A DNA stretch of 7,055 bases from Patescibacteria group bacterium UBA2100. GTDB lineage: Bacteria > Patescibacteriota > Minisyncoccia > Phycocordibacterales > UBA2100. Below are positions 1 to 5,669 of the stretch, one piece after another; position 1 is the stretch's first letter, and the number at the start of each line of letters is the position of its first letter. The DNA lies in assembly GCA_002331185.1 (NCBI GenBank), contig DCYW01000028.1:1-7055 (forward strand). Reading direction: 5' to 3'. Position numbers and translations under genes: made by a program. Below the pieces are notes generated by a model. The model had not been told where the DNA came from and ran no database searches. It saw only the letters and a list, made by a program, of their open reading frames with translations.

Positions 1-240
1 TCCTTTTCCATATCCAAAAAAGTATCCCCCGCCAAAAAAGAAAAAGGAATACTGCAAAGGATTTTTCTGGAGGGCGTACCGCCGCAGCGGAGCGGAGGCG
101 GAAGGAGGCGCGTATTGCATCACCACGCAATCGGAGCGTACGGAGAAGTCTCAAGCCACCACGCGCGCGGCGCGTGCGAAGTCAGTCGCTTCGCGACTGG
201 AAGAAAGTTCGGATTTCATCATATAGACGGAGCAGATTAA
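1..240 (+). CDS. Possible C-terminal fragment of a hypothetical protein
   Basis: A reading frame is open from the first base of the window to a TAA at 238-240, giving 79 residues without a visible start. It begins Ser/Lys rich, then becomes Gly/Arg rich around residues 27-38 and His rich near 40-42 and 54-55. I recognise no domain. A strong terminator at 268-295 follows the stop, which suits the end of a gene. Against a real protein, the frame runs through a GC-rich block of tandem hairpins at 79-199, its composition is unlike the other genes here, and the opposite strand is also nearly open, with one TGA. It may therefore be a repeat or structured RNA that happens to lack stops. Confidence 0.3.
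   Translation, partial: SFSISKKVSPAKKEKGILQRIFLEGVPPQRSGGGRRRVLHHHAIGAYGEVSSHHARGACEVSRFATGRKFGFHHIDGAD
79..199. repeat. GC-rich block with tandem hairpins
   Basis: Three inverted repeats follow one another in a block much richer in GC than its surroundings. The first has outer arms CCGCC (79-83) and GGCGG (97-101), with a competing inner CCGC-A-GCGG at 82-90. The second is a 7-bp stem at 160-176 with loop GCG. The third is a perfect 7-bp stem, CAGTCGC at 183-189 and GCGACTG at 193-199, with loop TTC. CACCACGC also occurs twice, at 121-128 and 157-164. This could be a dispersed REP-like element, a structured RNA, or the low-complexity end of a gene; the window holds only one copy. Confidence 0.5.
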
Positions 241-246
241 TTACGT

Positions 247-263
247 GGCATGTGACCCATGCC
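247..263. repeat. Small hairpin GGCATG/CATGCC
   Basis: Perfect 6-bp arms at 247-252 and 258-263 enclose a 5-nt loop, four bases before the terminator stem. It may be an accessory stem of that terminator; too short to interpret alone. Confidence 0.3.
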
Positions 264-267
264 CGTC

Positions 268-295
268 AAAAAATACCCCTCATGGGGTATTTTTT
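268..295. terminator. Symmetrical rho-independent terminator
   Basis: A perfect 12-bp stem (AAAAAATACCCC at 268-279 with GGGGTATTTTTT at 284-295) encloses a TCAT loop. The A-tract and T-tract are part of the stem, so it can end transcription from either strand. On the plus strand it closes whatever lies in 1-240; on the minus strand it would stop transcripts arriving from 354-593. Confidence 0.85.
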
Positions 296-329
296 ATTCT
301 TCAACTATTTTTTCAGTATGGCGACATTT

Positions 330-360
330 TGGATAATTCTTACATCCTAAGAATTATCCA
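330..360. repeat. Perfect 13-bp inverted repeat with 5-nt spacer
   Basis: TGGATAATTCTTA (330-342) is the exact reverse complement of TAAGAATTATCCA (348-360), separated by CATCC. No T-tract follows on either strand, so it is not a standard intrinsic terminator. The TAA of the minus-strand ORF at 354-593 lies in the right arm. It could be an operator for a dimeric regulator, a recombination site or a transcript-end stem. The arms do not match the usual dif arrangement. Confidence 0.6.
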
Positions 361-593
361 TATGGACCACCCTTCTCAATCAAGTCAGAGCCACACTCTG
401 GGCACATGGTTAGGATATTTGGAACGTTAACATTTACCTTACTCATATACTTTAGTAACTTGTGTCCATCAATCGCTTCTATACTCCTCTCGCGACAAGC
501 ATTCTTAGCTTTCCTCTGCGTAGACGCGTACAGGAAATAAACATACCTCAAACAGTCTGTCTTGCATTTTATACGCGCGAGAAATGTAGGCAT
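354..593 (-). CDS. Doubtful small Cys-containing hypothetical protein
   Basis: A 79-aa frame on the minus strand. The protein has Cys at about residues 10, 14 and 32 and a C-terminal CPECGS motif, so it could bind zinc. The middle is Lys/Arg rich and there is no membrane segment. I do not recognise the family. No convincing Shine-Dalgarno or -10 element was found before the ATG at 593-591, in contrast to the neighbouring genes, and the stop lies inside the perfect dyad at 330-360. It may be a real accessory gene, the remnant of a longer zinc-ribbon protein, or chance. No other frame in this stretch looks better. Confidence 0.35.
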   Translation of the reverse strand: MPTFLARIKCKTDCLRYVYFLYASTQRKAKNACRERSIEAIDGHKLLKYMSKVNVNVPNILTMCPECGSDLIEKGGPYG

Positions 594-689
594 ATAAATT
601 TCTGTACCTAAGTACCATAAGGATTGTTGTGTCCTTTATGAATAGATTAACAAAAATACTCCGTTCCCAACGTCTCGTAAATTTTAAAT

Positions 690-698
690 TGATATACT
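690..698 (+). promoter_or_regulatory. Extended -10 promoter of the 61-aa gene (leaderless)
   Basis: TGATATACT carries the TGn extension and TATACT hexamer (693-698). The ATG at 705 follows after exactly 6 nt, where transcription would be expected to begin, so the mRNA is predicted to be leaderless. No good -35 was seen, which is tolerable for extended -10 promoters. Confidence 0.6.
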
Positions 699-704
699 AG
701 CTAC

Positions 705-890
705 ATGACACTCAAAACTATACGCGAAGCAATAATTAGTTATCCAGCTAATACGCTTTTCCACAAAAATGATAGGCACCTGTATATACTGCTTGCGAAG
801 AAGTGCGAGTGCTCATTATCGGGCAAGCTCCTGGATATATCACAAAAGAAAATACTGTTCCATGAAATGATAAGCGCGGAGACAATCTAG
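705..890 (+). CDS. Small hypothetical protein, 61 aa, leaderless start
   Basis: This 61-aa protein is not one I recognise. It is soluble, Lys and Ile/Leu rich, with a Cys pair (KCEC) at about residues 33-35 and no signal peptide or membrane segment. The ATG lies 6 nt after an extended -10 element, the same arrangement as two other genes here, and this is the main reason to believe it is expressed; there is no ribosome binding site. It ends in TAG at 888-890. The next gene, the membrane-fusion protein, has its own promoter 140 nt downstream, so the two are probably separate transcription units. A role in controlling that export operon is possible but only by position. Confidence 0.5.
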   Translation: MTLKTIREAIISYPANTLFHKNDRHLYILLAKKCECSLSGKLLDISQKKILFHEMISAETI

Positions 891-1028
891 GCACCTGGAT
901 GAAAATTGGTCTTAATGTCTTAATGATCGAAAAGATTCAATCTCACTTGTGTAATGGTGATTCTCAATTAAAAACCTGTTAGTAATTAGTACTTATCCGA
1001 TGCAAAATATCTAGTGGTAAATACCTCG

Positions 1029-1037
1029 TGCTACAAT
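1029..1037 (+). promoter_or_regulatory. Extended -10 promoter of the export operon (leaderless)
   Basis: TGCTACAAT, with hexamer TACAAT at 1032-1037, lies exactly 6 nt before the ATG at 1044. The same nine bases recur at 4682-4690 and, on the minus strand, at 5338-5330. A GTG start at 1014 would place the promoter inside the gene, so this element decides the start. No clear -35. Confidence 0.65.
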
Positions 1038-1043
1038 TGCAAC

Positions 1044-2723
1044 ATGAATATCGACTCATTGACAGATAGTATTGTCAAGATAGTAATAAAAAAGGAAATT
1101 CTTATTGCACTGGCTATGGCAACACCTTTAATTATTGCCGCAAGTATATATACAACTAGTCAAAACACAAACGGAACTGTATATCCAGTAGTCAGAGAGC
1201 CGCTTAAACAGCAGGTTCTTTTTAGCGGCACAATCACGCCCCAGACACGAGTTATTCTGTCTTTTGAGAGACCAGGAAAAATCTCAACCTTGCCATATGC
1301 TGTAGGCGATGCGGTTCAAGAAGGAACTATTGTTGCCTCCCTCAACACCAATGCTGCGCGTGCAGCATACCAGCGAGAAATCGCTTTATTAGACTCTGAA
1401 CGTGCAACTTTAGATGAATTGCTCGATGGCAATCGACTCGAAGAAGTTGCAATAACACAAGCACAACTTGACCAAAGTAACGCATTACTTACAGAATCAA
1501 CCGAAGGGCTTGTAGCAGCTATGATTAATGCCGTCACTGTTGTTGATACTGCAATGGAGCGTACTGCTAAACCTTTGTTCAACGACCCTAAGTCAAATAC
1601 ACCCACAATAAAATATTCTACAACAAACCGCTCACTTGAAATCGAATTGGAGAACGACTATCTGCAAATGAACGCACTTCTTACCTCTTGGAAAAACGAT
1701 GTTGTCCGATTAAAGAAATGGCAATCATTTGCAAAAAATGACGATGTCTCTAGCACGCTGTCGATGCAAAACTTTCTAGGAGCAGCAATTGCAGCTGTGT
1801 TTGATACGTCCGTCGAACCTGATTTTACAACTCTTGCACAAACAGCTCGAAATAATCTTATTCAGGCTACGTCATTTTTTCAAGATTTAGGAACTTATGC
1901 GGGTAATTTATTCATTACGAGCAACCTCACACAAACTGATATTAATGCCCATATTGCGAACGTAAGCTTAGATCGAGCAAATGTACAAACTGCTCTGGCA
2001 TCATTATCTACAAAACGTGAGGCATACATTTCAGCAAAGACTAACGTGACAGTAAGTACGCAAGAATTAAACCTCTCGAGTGCTGGAGCGCGTGTTGAAG
2101 ATATTGCTGCGCAGCGTGCAAAAATTCGTGCGCAAGAATCATCAGTACAATCTGCATCAGTTGAACTTGATGCACATGTACTTACGGCTCCGTTTAGTGC
2201 CGTCATAACTGAACGCTTTGTAGAAGAAGGCGAGTTAATAACTACTGGAACTCAAGCACTTACACTGGATGCTGACGGTACATTTGAAGTCGAATCGCGT
2301 GTTTCTGAACTTGATGTCGTACTTCTACAAGAAGGCATGGTAGCTAGCGTAACCACCGATGCGTATGGTTCAGACATTTCCTTTAGTGGAACATTAACGC
2401 ATATTGACCCTGCTGAAAGTATCATTAACGGTGTTGCAGGGTATAGGGTTACCCTAACTCTTGGAGAGGATGCAAATATACTCAAAGCAGGTATGACGGC
2501 AAATGTTTTGATAGATGTAGTACTGAATGAAGATGCGCTTATTGTTCCAACAGGATTAATAGAACGTACTGCAGAAGGTTCGTTCGTGTACGTTTTAAAG
2601 GACGGGAAAAAAGTACGAACCTCAGTGACCCTAGGCTTAGAAACAATTGACGGATTAGTAAATATCCTCAGCGGTGTCGAAGAAAACGACCGCGTGGTTC
2701 CTTATGAAGAAACAAGAAACTAG
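1044..2723 (+). CDS. Membrane-fusion (HlyD/MacA-like) subunit of an ABC exporter
   Basis: Periplasmic-adaptor-type protein anchored in the cytoplasmic membrane, predicted to couple to the permease and ATPase encoded next. It has 559 residues: an N-terminal membrane anchor (about 19-36), a first lipoyl-like half with GDAVQEG (about 81-87), a long Ala/Leu/Gln-rich helical hairpin (about 100-375), a second lipoyl half starting TAPFSAVITE (about 380-410), and a C-terminal beta-barrel and membrane-proximal region containing GMTANV and ALIVPTG. MacA proteins are usually about 370 residues, so the helical part is strongly expanded. I chose the ATG at 1044 over the in-frame GTG at 1014 because an extended -10 box lies 6 nt upstream. 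The gene ends in tandem TAG-TGA and overlaps the permease start by 20 nt, implying translational coupling. Substrate unknown. Confidence 0.9.
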   Translation: MNIDSLTDSIVKIVIKKEILIALAMATPLIIAASIYTTSQNTNGTVYPVVREPLKQQVLFSGTITPQTRVILSFERPGKISTLPYAVGDAVQEGTIVASLNTNAARAAYQREIALLDSERATLDELLDGNRLEEVAITQAQLDQSNALLTESTEGLVAAMINAVTVVDTAMERTAKPLFNDPKSNTPTIKYSTTNRSLEIELENDYLQMNALLTSWKNDVVRLKKWQSFAKNDDVSSTLSMQNFLGAAIAAVFDTSVEPDFTTLAQTARNNLIQATSFFQDLGTYAGNLFITSNLTQTDINAHIANVSLDRANVQTALASLSTKREAYISAKTNVTVSTQELNLSSAGARVEDIAAQRAKIRAQESSVQSASVELDAHVLTAPFSAVITERFVEEGELITTGTQALTLDADGTFEVESRVSELDVVLLQEGMVASVTTDAYGSDISFSGTLTHIDPAESIINGVAGYRVTLTLGEDANILKAGMTANVLIDVVLNEDALIVPTGLIERTAEGSFVYVLKDGKKVRTSVTLGLETIDGLVNILSGVEENDRVVPYEETRN

Positions 2724-3975
2724 TGAGTTTTTTAACGCAGTTCGCATTGCATTTTTTCTTGCGATACGCTACGTAACACAAACAACCAAATGGCAAACCA
2801 TTCTTGTCATTTTTATAATGACACTTACTTTTCTTAACCTTGTTGTAGTTACTGGTATCTTGGTCGGACTTATGGACGGCTCATTAGTTGGTTACAAAAA
2901 ATATTACGCTGGCGATATTCTTATATCAAAATCTGCTGAAAAAGATTATATTGAACGCGCAAACGCACTTCAGGCAATACTCGATGCTGAACCTCAAGTT
3001 GCTGCGTACTCCACTAGAGTCATTGAAGGCGGAACACTTGAAGCCAATTTCCAAAGATCAGTATCGCAACCAAATATTTTACCCGACAGTGTTGGCGTAT
3101 CAGTCACGGGTATTGATATTGAAGATGAGCGTTTAGTTACAGACCTACCCAGTGCCCTGATAGAAGGATCTTTTATCACCCAAAGAGATACAACCGGAGT
3201 TGTTCTTGGAGCACGGCTACTAAACCGCTACTTCCCTGCTGAAACAGGATTGCAAACAATATCTGGTATATTTCCAGGCGATAAAATTCGATTAACCGTT
3301 GGTGACGCCTCACGAGAATTTATTGTTCGTGGGATCATAAAAACTAAAGCAGGGCCAATGGATACAAGAGTTTTTATGCTTCAAAGCGAACTGGAATCAA
3401 TGCTTGGGCGCCGCAACGACACAACTGATGAATTTGCTGTACGCATTACACCTAATGCACATGCAGAAGCAGTACAGGCACGCATCCTTGCTTATAGCGT
3501 TGGTAACAAAGCTCTTATCCGTACAACTGAAGAGGCTATCGGTGAGTTTCTTGATGAAATTCGCGATACCTTTAATGTACTTGGCAATATAATTGGAGGA
3601 ATTTCCGTTGTGGTAGCTTCTATCACTATATTTATCATCATCTTCATCACTGCTATTACCAAGCGAAAGTATATTGGCATCCTTAAAGCAATCGGTGTTT
3701 CAGAATTTGCTATCGAACTCTCATATATCTTGCTCTCAATATTTTACGCACTTATTGGTATTGCATTAGGAATTCTTATTCTCTATTTTGTGCTTTTACC
3801 TTACTTTAATGCAAACCCTATAGACTTCCCTTTCAGTGACGGAATTTTAAGTGTAACCGCAGAAGGAACACTCATTCGCTCTGTGGCACTCTTAATAACA
3901 ACAATTATAGCTGGGTTCATACCTGCACGTATGATTGTAAAACGTAATACACTTGATGCTATTCTTGGTAGATAA
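2704..3975 (+). CDS. FtsX/MacB-type ABC transporter permease
   Basis: Membrane subunit of the exporter, 423 residues with the four-helix plan of the MacB/LolCE/FtsX family. There is one helix near the N-terminus (about 31-56), a large extracytoplasmic domain (about 60-290), and three C-terminal helices (about 296-318, 341-366, 390-408). The KRKYIGILKAIG stretch after helix 2 is the typical cytoplasmic coupling segment, and the end RMIVKRNTLDAILG matches the usual FtsX-family tail. ATP is hydrolysed by the separate ATPase encoded next, unlike Gram-negative MacB, which fuses the two. I chose the ATG at 2704; an upstream in-frame start at 2674 would add ten polar residues and a longer overlap. 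No ribosome binding site is visible, so translation probably depends on coupling to the preceding gene. Confidence 0.92.
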   Translation: MKKQETSEFFNAVRIAFFLAIRYVTQTTKWQTILVIFIMTLTFLNLVVVTGILVGLMDGSLVGYKKYYAGDILISKSAEKDYIERANALQAILDAEPQVAAYSTRVIEGGTLEANFQRSVSQPNILPDSVGVSVTGIDIEDERLVTDLPSALIEGSFITQRDTTGVVLGARLLNRYFPAETGLQTISGIFPGDKIRLTVGDASREFIVRGIIKTKAGPMDTRVFMLQSELESMLGRRNDTTDEFAVRITPNAHAEAVQARILAYSVGNKALIRTTEEAIGEFLDEIRDTFNVLGNIIGGISVVVASITIFIIIFITAITKRKYIGILKAIGVSEFAIELSYILLSIFYALIGIALGILILYFVLLPYFNANPIDFPFSDGILSVTAEGTLIRSVALLITTIIAGFIPARMIVKRNTLDAILGR

Positions 3976-3980
3976 TATAT

Positions 3981-4661
3981 ATGATTAAAGGAACCAACAT
4001 AACAAGAGTATATAAAAAAGGCTCAGTTGAAACACATGCACTTCGTGGAGTTGATATAGAAATAAAAAAAGGTGAATTTGTAGCAATAGTTGGTAAATCA
4101 GGCGCAGGAAAAAGTACGCTTCTCTATCAGTTATCGCTCCTTGATACCCCTACCACTGGTACTATACATATTGACAATACAGACATAGCAACGCTTTCAA
4201 TAAAAGAACGAACCAACTTCAGGCTTAATTACCTCGGATATGTATTTCAAGACTACGCGCTTCTACCTGAGCTTACTGCAGAGGAAAGCGTACTTCTTCC
4301 TCTTATGATGCAGGGATACACAACCGAAGATGCTCGCAAACGCGCCGATGAAGTACTTACCCGACTTGAACTGAGTCATCGAACTACGTGGCGTCCAAGC
4401 CAACTCTCAGGAGGAGAACAACAACGCGTGTCTGTTGCACGTGCCATTGCACACACACCACTTATTTTGTTTGCCGATGAACCAACAGCAAATCTTGATA
4501 GTGTCACATCAAAACAGCTACTCGAATATCTTGAAGAGCTCAACCAAGCCGGACAAACTATTGTGATGGTGACACATGAGCTTGAATACGCTCAGCATGC
4601 GCATCGCATCATCGAAATGTCAGATGGATCAATTATTAAAGAGACAAGGCATAAAAAATGA
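3981..4661 (+). CDS. ABC transporter ATPase, LolD/MacB type
   Basis: Energy-providing subunit of the exporter, 226 residues, the usual length for this family. All nucleotide-binding motifs are present: Walker A GKSGAGKST (38-46), Q-loop Gln90 in VFQD, signature LSGGEQQRVS (142-151), Walker B ILFADE with catalytic Glu167, D-loop NLDS (171-174) and H-loop His199 in VTHE. LSGGEQQR and the ADEPTANLD stretch are typical of the LolD/MacB/FtsE group that drives mechanotransmission rather than classical import. It starts 5 nt after the permease stop, so it is the last gene of the three-gene operon. No hairpin terminator follows directly; the next strong one is at 5058-5085. Substrate cannot be told from this subunit. 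Confidence 0.95.
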   Translation: MIKGTNITRVYKKGSVETHALRGVDIEIKKGEFVAIVGKSGAGKSTLLYQLSLLDTPTTGTIHIDNTDIATLSIKERTNFRLNYLGYVFQDYALLPELTAEESVLLPLMMQGYTTEDARKRADEVLTRLELSHRTTWRPSQLSGGEQQRVSVARAIAHTPLILFADEPTANLDSVTSKQLLEYLEELNQAGQTIVMVTHELEYAQHAHRIIEMSDGSIIKETRHKK

Positions 4662-4681
4662 TGTATTCGGTATAAGACACA

Positions 4682-4690
4682 TGCTACAAT
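4682..4690 (+). promoter_or_regulatory. Orphan extended -10 element
   Basis: TGCTACAAT is identical to the operon promoter at 1029-1037. Six nucleotides later, where the other genes have ATG, lies ATA (4697), followed in frame by a TAA at 4706. It may drive the small genes at 4709-5037 with a leader, or be the promoter of a decayed leaderless gene. Confidence 0.5.
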
Positions 4691-4708
4691 TTATCTATAA
4701 CTAAGTAA

Positions 4709-4831
4709 TCTACCTATTTTATTGCAACACGAATCAAAGCTAATGGGCTTTGGGCGAACACGAGCCGCTACGCTATTGTGACTGCATCAGGATTCATTCT
4801 CGCAATAGTAATTGCTCACGCAATTCTTTAA
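4709..4831 (+). pseudogene. Small membrane ORF lacking a normal start (remnant or unusual start)
   Basis: An open frame after the TAA at 4706-4708 runs to a TAA at 4829-4831 and encodes about 40 residues. The second half (TASGFILAIVIAHAIL) is a clear single membrane helix preceded by a polar, basic segment (TRIKANGLWANTSRY), a plausible small membrane protein. It has no ATG, GTG or TTG before a GTG at 4778, which would leave only 17 residues. The extended -10 at 4682-4690 is in phase with this frame, but the expected start is ATA and a TAA follows three codons later. Either this is a decayed gene or it starts at a rare codon such as ATT 4721. I do not know the family, and chance remains possible. 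Confidence 0.3.
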
Positions 4832-4851
4832 TAGCGATTAAGAAAACTTCT

Positions 4852-5037
4852 ATGAAAACTCTTTCTTGTGATTTATGTGAAGTAACCGCAGATGGTGAGA
4901 CATTCGAAGATTGGATGAATGCTCTTAAGCCCCACTACGGCGAAGCACACGCTGATGTCATAAATGATTCAAATAACGGTAAAGAAGAGATGGATAAATG
5001 GATGACATCAAACAAAGCGCGCTTTGATACAGCCTAG
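4852..5037 (+). CDS. Small Cys2/His2 protein, DUF1059-like
   Basis: A 61-aa soluble acidic protein. Cys6 and Cys9 (SCDLC) together with His28 and His33 (PHYGEAH) give a C-x2-C-x18-H-x4-H pattern that could hold one zinc ion. The middle reads like the small DUF1059 family, with a Cys-containing first strand, an E-T-F/E helix and a His-containing end. I make this comparison from memory of the pattern, so it is tentative. The ATG at 4852 is preferred over an upstream in-frame TTG at 4750, because the extra residues look non-coding and overlap the membrane ORF in another frame. The ribosome binding site is weak. A strong terminator follows 20 nt after the TAG. Function unknown; regulatory or metal-handling roles are guesses. 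Confidence 0.7.
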   Translation: MKTLSCDLCEVTADGETFEDWMNALKPHYGEAHADVINDSNNGKEEMDKWMTSNKARFDTA

Positions 5038-5057
5038 AGAAACTCAATTTAAAAAAT

Positions 5058-5085
5058 AAAACACTTGGCATATGCCAAGTGTTTT
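5058..5085. terminator. Strong bidirectional intrinsic terminator
   Basis: A perfect 12-bp stem (5058-5069 with 5074-5085) around an ATAT loop is followed by TATTTTA on the plus side and preceded by an A-rich tract that becomes T-rich on the minus strand. It ends the 4852-5037 gene and, from the other side, the minus-strand zinc-ribbon gene whose final TAA is at 5092-5090, so it serves two converging genes. Confidence 0.88.
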
Positions 5086-5089
5086 TATT

Positions 5090-5323
5090 TTACTTTTTCC
5101 ATCGAGGAGCGAAACGGATCATAAATGCAAAAAAGTGAGCTTTGATTGGATTCATACCGCTTTCACGCATACCTTCGTAGCTCAGGCGTTGGAATTCTCT
5201 CAAGTCAGTACCTTGCTATAAGAAACTGCCGTCCTTATAGCAATAACTACAATAGTTATCCGAACCAGATACTCCAGTATCGGCCTTTAGAGGCATTAGA
5301 CAACTTTCGCAGGCGTTTTTCAT
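5090..5323 (-). pseudogene. Zinc-ribbon protein gene interrupted by one in-frame TAG
   Basis: From the ATG at 5323-5321 the frame gives KNACESCLMP, then YCSYCYKDGSFL, then a TAG at 5218-5216. It continues in the same frame for 41 sense codons to a TAA at 5092-5090. Cys5, Cys8, Cys25 and Cys28 form the two CxxC knuckles of the small putative zinc-ribbon family (PF12674-like). The part after the stop (QGTDLREFQRLSYEG, ending IRFAPRWKK) resembles the helical C-terminal half I associate with that family, ending in a basic RWK tail. Full length would be 77 residues; the part before the TAG has 35 and keeps all four cysteines. An extended -10 lies 6 nt upstream, and a shared terminator follows. It could be a fresh nonsense mutation, a sequencing error, a functional short form or readthrough. 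Confidence 0.72.
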
Positions 5324-5329
5324 ATCGCT

Positions 5330-5338
5330 ATTGTAGCA
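5330..5338 (-). promoter_or_regulatory. Extended -10 promoter of the zinc-ribbon gene (leaderless)
   Basis: On the minus strand TGCTACAAT ends exactly 6 nt before the ATG at 5323, the same nine bases and spacing as the export operon promoter. This intact promoter supports the gene being real or only recently broken. Confidence 0.62.
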
Positions 5339-5357
5339 CAAACTCATACCAGACCCA

Positions 5358-5385
5358 TTGAATAAGTTAGAAAATCAGCTATGAT
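5358..5385 (+). promoter_or_regulatory. Promoter of the 43-aa basic protein gene
   Basis: TTGAAT (5358-5363) and TATGAT (5380-5385), separated by 16 nt, fit a housekeeping sigma-70-type promoter. Transcription should start near 5392, leaving a leader of about 20 nt before the ATG at 5413. It fires divergently from the zinc-ribbon promoter just to its left. Confidence 0.55.
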
Positions 5386-5412
5386 GCAGGGGAATTAACC
5401 AATCAAATTAGT

Positions 5413-5544
5413 ATGGCAAAACGAAGCACTGGAGTAGAAAAGGGAAAGAAATCGCATTCGCGCAAGACCACAAAGCGCCTGGCAATCAAGCGTGAGATGC
5501 TAGAAAAGAAAGCAAACAAAGGAAATCGCACAAAGGATAAATAG
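5413..5544 (+). CDS. Very basic 43-aa protein
   Basis: The ATG at 5413 opens a 43-codon frame to a TAG at 5542-5544. The product starts MAKRSTGVEKGKKSHSRKTT and continues with a Lys/Arg-rich helix (KRLAIKREMLEKKANKG). About 40 percent of residues are Lys or Arg, with only a few acidic ones and no Cys or membrane segment. Such composition suits an RNA-binding, ribosome-associated or nucleoid protein. It does not match small ribosomal proteins I can recall, such as bTHX, bL36 or bS21. A good promoter lies upstream, which supports expression. It stands alone between divergent and convergent neighbours. I do not recognise the family and infer nucleic-acid binding only from charge. Confidence 0.68.
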   Translation: MAKRSTGVEKGKKSHSRKTTKRLAIKREMLEKKANKGNRTKDK

Positions 5545-5621
5545 AATTCTGTACACTACATTAAAAACATCTTCTTATGTAAAAGTGAACACGCATACTC
5601 CTTAGAAAAGAAATATGACGT

Positions 5622-5648
5622 AAAAGATAAATGTTCTACCTGTTTATC
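5622..5648 (-). terminator. Weak candidate terminator of the Fur-family gene
   Basis: On the minus strand, GATAAA (5648-5643) pairs with TTTATC (5631-5626) across an 11-nt loop and is followed by TTTT (5625-5622). It lies about 20 nt past the repressor stop. The stem is short and AT-rich, so efficiency is doubtful. Confidence 0.35.
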
Positions 5649-5669
5649 ACTCTCACTGATCTTTAAAAG

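Noticed and set aside
330..360. dif-type Xer recombination site
   Set aside because: The arms are 13-5-13 and lack the usual 11-6-11 arrangement and the ATAA/TTAT inner ends.
245..430. Plus-strand open frame of 61 codons
   Set aside because: It runs through the terminator at 268-295 and the perfect dyad at 330-360, and its translation is not protein-like.
1316..2485. Minus-strand open frames inside the adaptor gene
   Set aside because: Ser/Ala/Val-rich shadow translations opposite a well-supported coding frame.
2674..2703. Earlier start for the FtsX-like permease
   Set aside because: It would add ten residues and lengthen the overlap with the adaptor gene; the ATG at 2704 gives a normal short basic N-terminus.
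4750..4851. N-terminal extension of the Cys2/His2 gene from a TTG
   Set aside because: The 34 added residues are irregular in composition and overlap the membrane ORF in another frame; the ATG at 4852 gives the compact domain directly.
5216..5218. Genome-wide reassignment of TAG to a sense codon
   Set aside because: Several genes in this window end at TAG in sensible places (890, 2723, 5037, 5544), one with a TGA directly after it, so TAG works as a stop.
5146..5361. Plus-strand open frame of 71 codons
   Set aside because: It is antisense to the zinc-ribbon gene, which has matching cysteine knuckles, promoter and terminator; the plus translation is Ser/Tyr/Asn rich without a domain.
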